This document shows positions 33,936 through 43,209 of a stretch of 64,000 nucleotides of DNA, piece by piece (position 1 is the stretch's first letter; the number at the start of each line of letters is the position of its first letter). Source of the DNA: Streptosporangium album (GTDB taxonomy: Bacteria > Actinomycetota > Actinomycetes > Streptosporangiales > Streptosporangiaceae); NCBI RefSeq assembly GCF_014203795.1, contig NZ_JACHJU010000002.1, positions 434,001 to 498,000 of the forward strand, read 5' to 3'. The translations under genes and the position numbers were made by a program. The notes under the pieces are model-generated. The model saw nothing but the letters and a program-made list of their open reading frames with translations. It was not told the DNA's origin and ran no database searches.

Positions 33936-34424
33936 GTGAGTACCAACGATGTCGTCATCCGGCGCGCGAACACCTCCGACGCCTCCGCCGTGGCCGAGGT
34001 GTGGCTGCGTTCCTACACGGCGGCGCTGCCGACGGTCCGCCGGGCGCACGCCGATGAGCAGGTGCGTGACTGGTTTCTGCACGTGGTCGTGCCGTCGCGG
34101 GAAACCTGGGTGGCGACCGTGGCGGGTTCCGTGGTCGGGGTGATGGTGCTCGACGGCGACCATCTGGACCAGCTCTACCTGGATCCGTCCTGGCGCGGCC
34201 GGACCATCGGCGACCGGTTCGTCGCGCTGGCCAAAGAACGCCGGCCGGGCGGGCTGGAGCTGTGGACGTTCCAGGTCAACGGGCCGGCGCAGCGGTTCTA
34301 CGGACGGCACGGCTTCGTCGCGGTCGAGCGGACCGACGGGAGCGGCAACGAGGAGCGTGAGCCGGACGTCCGCTACGTGTGGCGGCCCGAACCCGGCGGG
34401 CTCAGGGACGACCGGCGAGGCTGA
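33936..34424 (+). CDS. GNAT-family N-acetyltransferase
   Basis: A 162-residue protein. It starts VIRRANTSDASAVAEVWLRS. The acetyl-CoA pyrophosphate loop region is YLDPSWRGRTIGDRFVALAKE (the R-G-x-x-I/G-x variant), followed by LELWTFQVNGPAQRFYGRHGF. The acceptor substrate is unknown. GTG start at 33936. Confidence 0.85.
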   Translation: MSTNDVVIRRANTSDASAVAEVWLRSYTAALPTVRRAHADEQVRDWFLHVVVPSRETWVATVAGSVVGVMVLDGDHLDQLYLDPSWRGRTIGDRFVALAKERRPGGLELWTFQVNGPAQRFYGRHGFVAVERTDGSGNEEREPDVRYVWRPEPGGLRDDRRG

Positions 34425-34489
34425 GCGGACGGACGACCTGTCACCCCGGACGTCCTCCGGACCGTCCGTCGTCGTGAGGGGGCCGGCGC

Positions 34490-35348
34490 ATGATCGCCTG
34501 GGATGAGATCCGCGGGCTCATCGACCGCCAGGACGCCTCCGCCGTCGCGGCCGCCGTGGCGACCTGGCTGAACCGCCGCGACTTCACCTCCCGGTGGGGC
34601 GCGCCGTACGAGGACACCGACCGCATCGTGGCGGTCCTCGCGACCCGGCCGCCGGAGTGGCGGGCCGAACTGGCCAGGCGGCTCGTGCTGAGACTCCGGA
34701 CGGGAGAGGACCGCGGCGTCGCACTGGCGCCGACCCTGCTGCGCGCGACCGGGATCGAGGCCCCGATCCACGACCCGCTGGTCGTCGGATGGCTGGAAAC
34801 CGCCGGCAGGCTGCCGGCGCCGTCCGAAGATCCGCTGTTCGACCTCATGCTTCCCCGTATCTTCGACGCTCAGGGGGTGGGGCGGGCACTGCAGTGGGAG
34901 AGCGGCCCCACCGCACCGTGGCTGAAGGCTCTCTGCGACCTGGCCGCCGGGGACGCGGCGAAACGGCTGATTTTGCTGGAGGGGTGCGTCAGGCGAGCTG
35001 GTCCGGGCCGCCGCACCTTCCGGCTGGACCGGCGCCACGGTCCGCTGTGCCCAGGTCGGCCGGTTCTCCCTGATCACGGTGGACCGCGACGGGGTGGAGG
35101 CCGGTGTTCAGGGGCTGGCGGAGCCGTTCCATCGGCTCCGTGAGCTGTCCCATCGCGACGGCGAGGGTACCTGGTTCTCCTGCGAGCTGCGCCTCACCCC
35201 CGAGGCGGCGGACGCCATGGAGACCGAGACCGTCCTCGCCGTCGACCTGAACCTGGAAGCCGGCGAGATAGAGCGGCTGCGGACCGTTCTCGGCATGATC
35301 TTCCATGCCGGAGCGTCCGATCTGATGCCCTCGCTCATGGGGTTCTGA
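34490..35348 (+). pseudogene. Frameshifted hypothetical gene
   Basis: The frame from the ATG at 34490 (MIAWDEIRGLIDRQDASAV) gives about 165 good residues, including RPPEWRAELARRLVLRLR and HDPLVVGWLETAGRLP. Near 34970-34990 the coding signal moves to another plus frame (SGELVRAAAPSGWTGATVR) that continues to the stop at 35348. Rejoined, the product would be about 285 residues of unknown family, weakly reminiscent of large DUF6493-type proteins at its N-terminus. Confidence 0.5.
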
Positions 35349-35372
35349 TCCAGGCCGGACAGGGGAGGGCGG

Positions 35373-35831
35373 CTACCGGAGCCGTGCGCCCAGCACGGGA
35401 AGGAGTTGCTGTTCCTCGTAGGCGAAGTGCTCCTCCAGCTCGGAGGCCAGCCGTTCCAGCTCCGCTCGGAGCCGGTCCGCGTCGGCCGTACCGGTGGCGG
35501 AGGTGAGGTCGGCGAGCAGTGTCTGAAGGTCCGTCAGGGCCCGCGCCACCAGGTGGTGCTCCCGGCGGAGCCGGTCGAGTGCCGGAGTGAGATCGGGGAA
35601 CTGCTTCTCGAAGACGGTGAACGCGCCGCCCTCGTTGGTGTGGTGCGCGTGGAGCGCGCCGCAGAAGGTCAGGCAGTGCCGGGCCAGCTCCTGGCCCAGA
35701 CGGGGGGCCGGGATTCCGGAGGCGTACGGCTGCGCGCTCCCGGTGGGGAGGGCCCCGGCCCCGGAGACGTCCGGCTCCGCCCGCACGGCGAGGAAGGCGT
35801 CGACTTCACACCCCAGTATCACCGGTGGCAT
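35373..35831 (-). CDS. Hemerythrin-like protein, N-terminally short
   Basis: The C-terminal 115 residues form a hemerythrin-type helical bundle: ARHCLTFCGALHAHHTNEGG, LRREHHLVARAL and LASELEEHFAYEEQQLLPVL provide His/Glu iron ligands for a diiron O2/NO-responsive site. The first helix of the usual bundle, with its His, is absent, and residues before GQELARH look unrelated. The start is uncertain (ATG at 35831 overlaps the sigma-factor gene by 26 bases), so this may be a truncated gene. Confidence 0.6.
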   Translation of the reverse strand: MPPVILGCEVDAFLAVRAEPDVSGAGALPTGSAQPYASGIPAPRLGQELARHCLTFCGALHAHHTNEGGAFTVFEKQFPDLTPALDRLRREHHLVARALTDLQTLLADLTSATGTADADRLRAELERLASELEEHFAYEEQQLLPVLGARLR

Positions 35832-36822
35832 CAAGCGCTGGTGGCAGTCCGCACAGCGCGAACAGGTCCGCATCGAGGAACGCGACGACCCGCGCGACGC
35901 CCGCGGCGGTGACGGTCAGTACCTGAAGCGCGTGCGGCCGGTACACGCCGTCGTGGTCGCGTGTGTACGCGCCGAACGCGGGCTGCCCGTTGGCGGTCGC
36001 CGGCACCATCCGGTGGTCGCCGACGGCCTGGACCCTAGTGGCGAGGAACCGGCCGACCGTCTCCCGGCCGGCATACCAGGTCGGGATCGGCGGCATCTCC
36101 CACACCGCATCGTCGGTCAACAGCCCCATCAGGGCGGCGATGTCGGCGTTCTCGAAGGCGGCGGCGTACCGATCGAGCAGCGCCCGCTGGTGCGGATCGG
36201 TCGGTTCGGTGACGCCGTCCGCGGTGGGCGCGACCTCGCTGAGCCGCGCCCGGGCGCGCTGCAAGGCGCTGTTGACGGCAGCGGTCGTGGTGTCGATCAG
36301 GTCGGCGACCTCGGCCGCCCGCCAGCCCAGCACGTCGCGCAGAATCAGCACCGCGCGTTGCCGGCCAGGCAGGTGCTGCAACGCGGCGATGAACGCCAGC
36401 CGCATGGTCTGCCGCGCCTCGACGACGACGGCCGGATCGGCGCTGAACAACGCGTCGGGAGCGGGTTGCAGCCACGGCACCTCCGGCAGCCGGGGGCCCG
36501 ACGGGTCGCCCGGGGCGTCGCTCGGGCCGCCCAGCCCGGAGGGCAACGGCCGGCTGCCATTGCCCTCCAGCGCCTTGAGGCACGCCCTAGTCGCGATCCG
36601 GTACAGCCAGGTACGCAGTGAGGAACGCCCCTCGAAACCGCCGTAGCCGCGCCACGCCTGCAGGTAGATCTCCTGGACCAGGTCCTCGGCGTCGTGGATC
36701 GAGCCGAGCATCCGGTAGCAGTACGCCACCAGTTCCCGCCGGTACGGCTCGCTCAGCCGAGCGAACCCCTCGTCGAGCGTGGTGGGGGACGTGTCCATCC
36801 GCCGCTGCGCCATACGCGTCAT
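35806..36822 (-). CDS. ECF sigma factor with C-terminal SnoaL-like domain
   Basis: A 338-residue sigma-70 family protein of the SigG/SigJ-like type. Region 2 is ELVAYCYRMLGSIHDAEDLVQ, the linker has the typical VPWLQPAPDAL, and region 4 is LPGRQRAVLILRDVLGWRAAE. A SnoaL-like domain of about 110 residues follows (RYAAAFENADIAALMGLLTD). In such factors the C-terminal domain controls activity instead of a separate anti-sigma factor. GGAGGGG lies just before the ATG at 36822. It is downstream of DUF899 and DUF5134 genes on the same strand. Confidence 0.9.
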   Translation of the reverse strand: MTRMAQRRMDTSPTTLDEGFARLSEPYRRELVAYCYRMLGSIHDAEDLVQEIYLQAWRGYGGFEGRSSLRTWLYRIATRACLKALEGNGSRPLPSGLGGPSDAPGDPSGPRLPEVPWLQPAPDALFSADPAVVVEARQTMRLAFIAALQHLPGRQRAVLILRDVLGWRAAEVADLIDTTTAAVNSALQRARARLSEVAPTADGVTEPTDPHQRALLDRYAAAFENADIAALMGLLTDDAVWEMPPIPTWYAGRETVGRFLATRVQAVGDHRMVPATANGQPAFGAYTRDHDGVYRPHALQVLTVTAAGVARVVAFLDADLFALCGLPPALDATGDTGV

Positions 36823-36833
36823 CGCCCCTCCAC

Positions 36834-37028
36834 TCATCCCATCGGCCAGATCATGGCGGCCATCGTCGTGGCCATGAGCGCGTGGGCCAGGTGGGAGATC
36901 CGGTCCGTGGCGTCCGGTGCCGCGCCACCAGGGCCGGGTCGTACGCTGCGGAACAGGAACCACCCTCCGGTGCCCGCGAACACAAGGACGAGTATCAACC
37001 TCAGTGGCATGGACTCGATCATTATCAT
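36834..37028 (-). CDS. Short DUF5134-like membrane protein, truncated
   Basis: 64 residues with one clear TM segment (LRLILVLVFAGTGGWFLF) and a second at the end (ATTMAAMIWPMG). The motif RISHLAHALMATTMAAM matches the N-terminus of DUF5134 proteins, which are normally about 180 residues with more TM helices. It stops 11 bases before the sigma-factor start. Probably a truncated gene, though still a possible small membrane protein. Confidence 0.5.
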   Translation of the reverse strand: MIMIESMPLRLILVLVFAGTGGWFLFRSVRPGPGGAAPDATDRISHLAHALMATTMAAMIWPMG

Positions 37029-37103
37029 TCGATGACTCCCATGGTTCGAGACAGAGTGGTGACGCCTCGGTTCGCAAGGCGCCACCGGCCCTGCCTCAAC
37101 GGC

Positions 37104-37871
37104 TCAGCAGTGGTGGGCGTGGTGGGAATGGCCCGCTCCGCCGTTGTACGTGTCGCGGTAGGGCCATTGGTTGACGTAGCGCGGGCGGCGCATTGGGGTC
37201 AGGTCGAGAAATTGGTAGGTGCTCATCATGAACTCGGTACCCCGCCCGTACGTCGTGTAGGTGTGGAAGACGGTGTCCTCGTCGCGGACGAAGACGCTTA
37301 TGGCCTGCCCGTCACCGTTTATCACGAACGAGGTTTTTGGGCTGCGCTCCAAGGTCGCCTTGTCCTTGTAGTTGAACTCGACGGGCGCGACGGACTCGTC
37401 GTTGGTGACGTGGAAGTCGTAGTTGAAGTCGCTCCCGGCCGAGGAGTACCACGGGATCGTCCAGCCCATCCGCGCCTGAAACCTCTCGATCTCGGCCAGT
37501 GGTGCGCGGGAAACGAGCACGAATGTGGTGTCGCTGGCGTGCAGGTGCTCCAAGTGGCCCACGTGGTCAATGGTGAACGAGCAGCTCGGGCAACCCTCAT
37601 CCAAGGCCTGGTCTCCACGTGCCCTGGCTGCCGAATTGTTCCACATGAAGTGATAGACGAGGAGTTGGCGGCGGCCCTCGAACAGGTCGATGAGGCGGGC
37701 CTTACCGGCTGAGCCTTCGAAGACGTACTCCTTGTCCATCCTGACCCTCGGCAGTTCTCGGCGCTGTGCGGTGACCGCGTCCTGCGCCCGCATGGCCTCC
37801 TTCTCCTGCGCGAGTAGCTTCAGCCGGGCTGCCAGCCACTCGTCGCGGGACACGACCTGTGGAAGAGTCAT
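37104..37871 (-). CDS. DUF899 thioredoxin-fold protein
   Basis: A 255-residue protein of the DUF899 family: SRDEWLAARLKLLAQEKEAM, GKARLIDLFEGRRQLLVYHFM, GCPSCSFTIDHVGHLEHLH (CPSC in the position of the thioredoxin-like active site), and PWYSSAGSDFNYDFHVT. The tail GGAGHSHHAHHC is His-rich and may bind a metal. Function is not established; a redox role is suggested by the fold. The ATG at 37871 follows AGAAGGAGAAGG. Confidence 0.88.
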   Translation of the reverse strand: MTLPQVVSRDEWLAARLKLLAQEKEAMRAQDAVTAQRRELPRVRMDKEYVFEGSAGKARLIDLFEGRRQLLVYHFMWNNSAARARGDQALDEGCPSCSFTIDHVGHLEHLHASDTTFVLVSRAPLAEIERFQARMGWTIPWYSSAGSDFNYDFHVTNDESVAPVEFNYKDKATLERSPKTSFVINGDGQAISVFVRDEDTVFHTYTTYGRGTEFMMSTYQFLDLTPMRRPRYVNQWPYRDTYNGGAGHSHHAHHC

Positions 37872-38081
37872 GACCTTCTCCTTCTACTCAGAATTGATCA
37901 AAGAAACGGTAGGAACCGACCAGCACGGCATCCGTCCGTACCGGCGGACCGACCATGCGATCCGCCAGCCCGCGCCGTTTGCTGACCGCCTACCTGTACA
38001 GAGGCGGCGAGCGGCGAAAACTCATCGGTGCGGCTGCTGTGACGCTGCTCACCGACGCGGGGCTGCTCGCCCCCCTCTCTG

Positions 38082-38201
38082 TCAGACTCTTGTGAGACAT
38101 GGGATGAATGAGTCTTCAGGAGCCCCCATGCCCAACAGACCTTCGGGGTCGTACCGATTGATCAATACACGGACAGCTGCGGCTACCTGATCATCAGTCA
38201 T
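38082..38201 (-). pseudogene. Truncated small gene
   Basis: The ATG at 38201 follows GGAG and starts MTDDQVAAAVRVLINRYDPEG then LLGMGAPEDSF, a believable N-terminus. It ends after 39 residues just where an acidic ..PEDEY.. family motif would continue. Probably the 5' stub of a gene of about 100 residues. The surrounding 37872-38590 region holds nothing else I can support. Confidence 0.4.
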
Positions 38202-38590
38202 GACTCCAGCATGTCCCAGCACAGCCGAGCTTCCGCTGCGATCACCGTCCGTCACATCTGAACCCGACAACCGGACGAATACGCGATAGCTGATTACGCG
38301 ACTCCGCCAGTCCGGAACCCCTTCAACGATCTTGTATTGCGGCTTCTGGGCTTACCTTGGCTCGGCCCTGTCAAGGCCGTGAGCGCGGGCTCGCTCTGGC
38401 GGCGGAGGCCGTACCAGAGCTGCGCCCCCACCCGGATGTCGCCGCGGTGCGGAGCGTGCACCGGACCGCTCACCCGCGGCAGGGGCCGCCACCCGCGCTC
38501 CCGGGATGACGGCGGGACATCGAAATCCGGTGGTGCCGCACCGGATCATGCGCCACGCTGGTCACGGCCACGAGGTGCGGAGGCGGACCG

Positions 38591-40003
38591 ATGGAACTGC
38601 ACGAATACGCGAGCCTCGACGCGGTCGGCCTGCGTGAGCTGATCCGGGCACGTGAGGTGAGCGCGGCGGAGGTCGAGGCCGTCGCCCGGCGCGCCCTCGA
38701 ATACGCCCACGCCGACCTCAACGCGCTGACGCTGCCGTTGTTCGAACCGGCACTCGACCACGAGCCGGGCGGGTCACTGGCCGGCGTGCCGTTCGTGATC
38801 AAGGACAGTGGCCCGTTCGCGCGGGGCGTGCCGTTCGCGCTCGGCAGCCGGAGCATCCGCGGCGCCGTCGCACTGGTCGACCACGACCTCATGACCCGGT
38901 TCCGCGCGGCCGGTCTGGTGACGCTCGGCCAGACCACCGCACCGGAGCTGGGCCTCAGCTTCTCGACCGAGCCGGTGAGATACGGGCCGACCCGCAACCC
39001 CTGGGCCCTCGACCGGGGCGTCGGCGGGTCGAGCGGCGGGTCGGCCGCGCTTGTCGCCGCCGGCGCGGTGCCGCTCGCCCATGGCAACGACGGGGCAGGG
39101 TCGCTGCGCGTGCCGGCCTCGTGCTGCGGGCTCGTCGGGCTGAAGCCCGGCCGTGGCCGCACCCCCTGCGGCCCGCTCGCCGGCGAGATCGGCTTCGGGC
39201 AGGTCGTCGAGTTCGGGCTCACGCGGACCGTCCGCGACGCGGCGCACCTGCTCGACGCCGTCGCCGCGCCGGCCGTCGGCGACAAGTACACGGCACCGCC
39301 ACCGGCCCGCCGCTACGCCGACGAGGTGCGCGCCGATCCCGGCCGTCTGCGGATCGCGGTCACGACCGGCGCGTGGTCGGGGACGGCGGTCGACCCGCAG
39401 GTCGCCGCAGCCACGGTCACCGTGGGCAACGTGCTGGAGTGGATCGGGCACACGGTGACCGAGACGAGCCCGGCCGTCGACCCCGACGCACTCGTCGAGG
39501 CGACGATGCTCAGCGCGGTGGCGACCGGTGCGGCGTTGCTCAGGGCACCCCGCCGGCCGGACCGGTCCCTGCTCGAGGCCGTGTCGCGGCAGGTCCTCGC
39601 CGAGACCGAGGCGTTCACCGCGCTCGACGTCATGGCGGCGATCGACGCCCAGCACCGGGTGACCCGGCCCATCGGCCTGTTCTTCACCCGCCATGACCTG
39701 CTGCTGACGCCGACACTCGGGCAGCTCCCGGCGCCCCACGGCACCCTCGACTACGACGACTCCGGCCACACGGTCCGCTCCTGGCTGCGGCGCATCTTCG
39801 AGTACGGGCCGTTCACCGCGCCGTTCAACGTCTCCGGGCACCCGGCGATCAGCCTGCCGCTCGGGCAGAGCCGTGAAGGGCTGCCGATCGGGGTGCAGCT
39901 CGTCGCCGCCCACGGCAGGGAGGACCTGCTGCTGCGGGTGGCCGCGCAGCTGGAACAGGCGATGCCCTGGAAGGACCGCCACCCCTCGCTCTCCGTCGGC
40001 TGA
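38591..40003 (+). CDS. Amidase (amidase-signature family)
   Basis: A 470-residue amide hydrolase. The Ser-cisSer-Lys triad is in place: Lys71 in GVPFVIKDSGP, the signature GGSSGGSAALVAAGAVPLAHG, and the nucleophile in NDGAGSLRVPASCCG (DGAGS for the more usual DGGGS). Length matches the family. Cytosolic; substrate unknown, with no nitrile hydratase or transporter beside it. The ATG at 38591 follows GAGGCGG. Confidence 0.92.
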   Translation: MELHEYASLDAVGLRELIRAREVSAAEVEAVARRALEYAHADLNALTLPLFEPALDHEPGGSLAGVPFVIKDSGPFARGVPFALGSRSIRGAVALVDHDLMTRFRAAGLVTLGQTTAPELGLSFSTEPVRYGPTRNPWALDRGVGGSSGGSAALVAAGAVPLAHGNDGAGSLRVPASCCGLVGLKPGRGRTPCGPLAGEIGFGQVVEFGLTRTVRDAAHLLDAVAAPAVGDKYTAPPPARRYADEVRADPGRLRIAVTTGAWSGTAVDPQVAAATVTVGNVLEWIGHTVTETSPAVDPDALVEATMLSAVATGAALLRAPRRPDRSLLEAVSRQVLAETEAFTALDVMAAIDAQHRVTRPIGLFFTRHDLLLTPTLGQLPAPHGTLDYDDSGHTVRSWLRRIFEYGPFTAPFNVSGHPAISLPLGQSREGLPIGVQLVAAHGREDLLLRVAAQLEQAMPWKDRHPSLSVG

Positions 40004-40131
40004 GCCGCCGGCGGGCGTGTCACCGGCCCCGGGCGAGCACCGTCCACGCAGATCGGTGATCGGTGATCGGTGACAGAGCGTCAAGGGCGGCGGTACGGCC
40101 AGGCGGCGGATGCCGGGGAAGGGCGGCCGGG

Positions 40132-41148
40132 CTAGGGGAGTCCGGGGGCGGTCGGCTCGTCGTCGGTCCAGCCCGCCTCCAGGACCACCTCCACCTCGTC
40201 TCCCACCGTCCCCGGCCTGCCCGTGTCGGTGGAGGACAGCACCTGGGAGCTGGTGGGGTCGATGATCAGCGTCCGCTGGACGGTCGCGGTGGTCCGCACG
40301 GTGAAGGAGAACGCGGCCCCCGCCCGGCCCCGCTCATCTTTGGCCGTGCCCAGGTAGCGGACGTTCGGCAGTTCCGCGAGAGCCCGGTAGGCGGCCGCGC
40401 GCACGTCGGGTGGCGAGGGCTTGCTCCACAGCAGACCGCTGAGCGCGTCCGCCACGACCCCGTCGGTCGAGCCGCCCGGAACATCCCGCACCACCTCGGC
40501 GACCCGGTCCTTCAGAGCGACGGGGTCGGCCGGAAGCCTCTGGATCTGCTCGAAGCTCATCCCGTGACCGGCCATGCTGAAGGGTGCCCTGTCCGTGACG
40601 GCGTTGAGGAGGCCCTCGCCCGGCGCCGTGGACAGCCCTTGGCCCGCCCACTCGGTGGGGGAGCCGTCACGGCGCCAGGCCTCCGCGTCGGCTCCGCTTC
40701 TCGGCCGCGCCCCCAGCGTCCGGGAGCCGGCCCAGACCCTGCCGTCCCTGGAGGCCCACTGCTCGGTGAGCCGCGACTCCACCATCCGGTAGCGGTTCTC
40801 ACCCCTGCCCAGTGGCTCCGGGTGCGTTTGCCGATGCAGCTTCCTGACGCGCCAGTAGGCGCGTGTCGCGGCGGGGCCCGACTCCGCCCTGGTCGCCGCC
40901 GCGAGAAGGATCGACCGTCCGGAGATCTCCGTGGCCCGCTCCGTCCGTCCCGCCTCCCCGATCACCCCCGGAAACGTGATCGCCACCGCCGCGGCCGCGG
41001 CGGCGAGCCCGGCCACGGCCGCCGTCCACGACAGCCGCCACCGGCGGCGCCGGGGTGCGGCCGCGAGCCGTGCCCGCACCCTGGCCTCAAGGATCGGGTC
41101 GGCCGGTGGCTCGCCGTACAGCTCGCGGACCTTCTCCAGCTCATCCAT
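40132..41148 (-). CDS. CU044_5270-family membrane protein, ECF sigma partner
   Basis: A 338-residue protein. A cytoplasmic N-terminal 35 residues (MDELEKVRELYGEPPADP) precede a single TM helix (LSWTAAVAGLAAAAAAVAI) and a 280-residue extracytoplasmic domain that includes ILLAAATRAES and LIIDPTSSQVLSS. This domain family regularly follows an ECF sigma gene in actinomycetes. It overlaps the sigma gene by 8 bases and probably serves as a membrane anti-sigma or sensor. Confidence 0.85.
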   Translation of the reverse strand: MDELEKVRELYGEPPADPILEARVRARLAAAPRRRRWRLSWTAAVAGLAAAAAAVAITFPGVIGEAGRTERATEISGRSILLAAATRAESGPAATRAYWRVRKLHRQTHPEPLGRGENRYRMVESRLTEQWASRDGRVWAGSRTLGARPRSGADAEAWRRDGSPTEWAGQGLSTAPGEGLLNAVTDRAPFSMAGHGMSFEQIQRLPADPVALKDRVAEVVRDVPGGSTDGVVADALSGLLWSKPSPPDVRAAAYRALAELPNVRYLGTAKDERGRAGAAFSFTVRTTATVQRTLIIDPTSSQVLSSTDTGRPGTVGDEVEVVLEAGWTDDEPTAPGLP

Positions 41149-41743
41149 TGTCGGCCTCCTCGGGATCGAGCATCGGGTTGGTGCCGCCCAGCGCGGTGCG
41201 CAGCTTCTTTCTGGCCCGGTTCAGCCGTGACCCGACGGTCCCGTACGGGATGCCCAGGGCGGTTGCGATCTCCTCGTGGCTCAGTCCGGCCAGGGCCACG
41301 AGGAGCAGCACGTCGCGGTCCCGCTGGTGGAGCCCCGCCAGGGCCGTCGCCAGGCTCGGCCGCAGGCTCTCCGCGCTGACCCGCACGGCGACCCGTTCCT
41401 CATGCCCCGGGGTGTCGGAGTCGGGGCCGTAGCGTCCGAGCGCGCGCAACGTGCGCACCTCGGTGCGGCGGTGCCTGCCGATGAGATTGGTGGCGATGCC
41501 GTACAACCACGCCCGCACGCCGGCACGGGACGGGTCGTAACGCGCCCGCTTGCGGAACGCGGTGAGGAACGTCTCCGCGACGATGTCCTCCGCGCTGTCG
41601 GCACCGAGCCGCTGGGCGACATAGCGGTGGATCTCGCCGAAGTAGAGGTCGAAGATCGCGCTGAACCGCTCGGATTCGTCGAGGGAGAGCCGGATGACTT
41701 CGGCGTCCCCCTGCGGATGAGCGGCCCAGGACACCGCGGTCAA
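41141..41743 (-). CDS. ECF RNA polymerase sigma factor
   Basis: A 200-residue sigma factor. Region 2 is FDLYFGEIHRYVAQRLGADSAEDIVAETF, and region 4 is LLLVALAGLSHEEIATALGIPYGTVGSRLNRARKKL. A TTG at 41743 follows AGGAAG; the GTG at 41734 is the alternative. Operon with the CU044_5270 gene. Confidence 0.88.
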   Translation of the reverse strand: MTAVSWAAHPQGDAEVIRLSLDESERFSAIFDLYFGEIHRYVAQRLGADSAEDIVAETFLTAFRKRARYDPSRAGVRAWLYGIATNLIGRHRRTEVRTLRALGRYGPDSDTPGHEERVAVRVSAESLRPSLATALAGLHQRDRDVLLLVALAGLSHEEIATALGIPYGTVGSRLNRARKKLRTALGGTNPMLDPEEADNG

Positions 41744-41915
41744 GATGGTCTTCCTGTCATGTCACCCTTTCGGACGCGGTTGGCGGTCCTCCTTTGTCGC
41801 CCGATCCGCTGATTTGCTTTCACGGTCATCGGAGATGCTCCGCCACCCCCGGAGACGGTACGGCTTCCGCCGCCCGGCCGGAGGGCTCACCCGATCCGGT
41901 GATCCCGGCGGGCGT

Positions 41916-42250
41916 ATGAACGCGGACGATGCCCCCGGAGGTCGTTGTTGGGACGGGCCGCTCTGGCATCGGGACGGGCCGAACCTGCTGACCTACCTGC
42001 CGGCCGCGCTCAAGCGCTACCCCCGCTACCGCGACCACGGGTCGCAGGACGCGCACGCGGACATGATCGCGTCGCAGGGCCGCCCGGAACTGCACCGGCT
42101 GTACCGGATCGAGGACGGCAACCACGTCGACGGCTTCTGCGGCATGTTCCCCGGCAGGCTGGTGCCGATGCTGCCCTACTACCGGTGGGCTTTCGAGGCG
42201 CTGGAGAGATGGGTGGAGGAGGGGGATGTGGCCCGGCGACATACCGGCCA
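41916..42250 (+). pseudogene. C-terminal fragment of an alpha/beta-hydrolase (tannase-like) esterase
   Basis: The frame reads CWDGPLWHRDGPNLLTYLPA and HRLYRIEDGNHVDGFCGMFPG, then LVPMLPYYRWAFEALERWVE. This is the catalytic-His end (GNHVDGF) of a secreted esterase family. The nucleophile half is missing. It stops matching at about 42245 and is followed within 60 bases by a beheaded ABC binding-protein gene, so a deletion joined the two. Confidence 0.55.
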
Positions 42251-42300
42251 GAGACGATCGCGCGCTCACGCCGGTCCCCCCTGCTCCGGCCCACCCGTGA

Positions 42301-43209
42301 CAGGCGCGGTCCGCGGCGAAGGACCTGATCGGCAAGGGCTACAAGATCATCGCGGGGTCCACCTCGTCGGGAGTGGCCACGCAGGTCGCTCCGATCACCG
42401 AGCAGAACAAGGTGCTGTTCGTCTCGGGCCCGGCCGCCACCGACGCGGTCACCGGCGCCGGCGCCTACACCTTCCGGTCCGGTCGGCAGACCTCCCAGGA
42501 CATCAGCACCGCCGCCGCCTTCATCGGCGACACCCAGGGCAAGAAGGTCGTCGTCTTCGCCCAGGACAGCGCGTTCGGCCAGGCCAACGTGGCCGGGGTG
42601 AAGGCGGTCCTGGGAGCGAAGGGGGCCACGGTCGAGCCGCTGCTCGTCCCGGCGAGCGCCACCGACTTCACCCCGTTCGCCACCCAGGCCAAGGAGTCCA
42701 AGGCGGACCTGCTGTTCGTCGCCTGGGCGGGCACGACCGCGCAGGCCATGTGGACCGCCCTCGGCCAGCAGGGCGTCTTCGACGCGACCAAGGTCGTCAC
42801 CGGCCTGGACATCACCGCCACCTGGCCGTCCTACGGAAAGGTGGCCGACAAGGTCAACTTCCTGTCGCACTACTTCGCCGGAGCGGCGGGCACCGAGATC
42901 GAGAAGGCCATGACCGAGCGGGTCACCAAGGCCGGCGGCACGGTCGACCTGTTCACCGGTGACGGCTTCACCGCCGCCCAGATGATCGTGCACGCCGCGG
43001 AGCAGGGCACCGACCCCGACAAGATGGCCCAGGCCCTCTCCGGTTGGAGCTTCGACGGCGTCAAGGGCAAGCTCACCGTCCGGGCGGAGGACCACGCGCT
43101 GCTCCAGCCGATGTTCCAGGCCAAGCTGACCGGCGGCGAGACGCCCACCGCCGAGCTGGTCGAGAAGCTCGAAGCCGACGCCGTCGCGCCCCCGGTCGTC
43201 AAGAAGTGA
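42301..43209 (+). pseudogene. Branched-chain amino-acid ABC binding protein (LivK type), 5' end lost
   Basis: The family sequence begins in mid-domain directly after an in-frame TGA at 42298: SAAKDLIGKGYKIIAGSTSS, then the usual ITEQNKVLFVSGPAATDAVT. The C-terminus is complete (FDGVKGKLTVRAEDHALLQP). The lipoprotein signal and roughly 90 residues are missing. An internal GTG at 42373 could start a 278-residue product without export signal. It is followed by four intact transporter genes through a GTGA overlap, so the remnant may survive to keep translation coupled. Confidence 0.75.

Noticed and set aside
40051..40071. Three tandem copies of GATCGGT
   Set aside because: Short, in an intergenic region between convergent genes, with no nearby feature that would give it a role.
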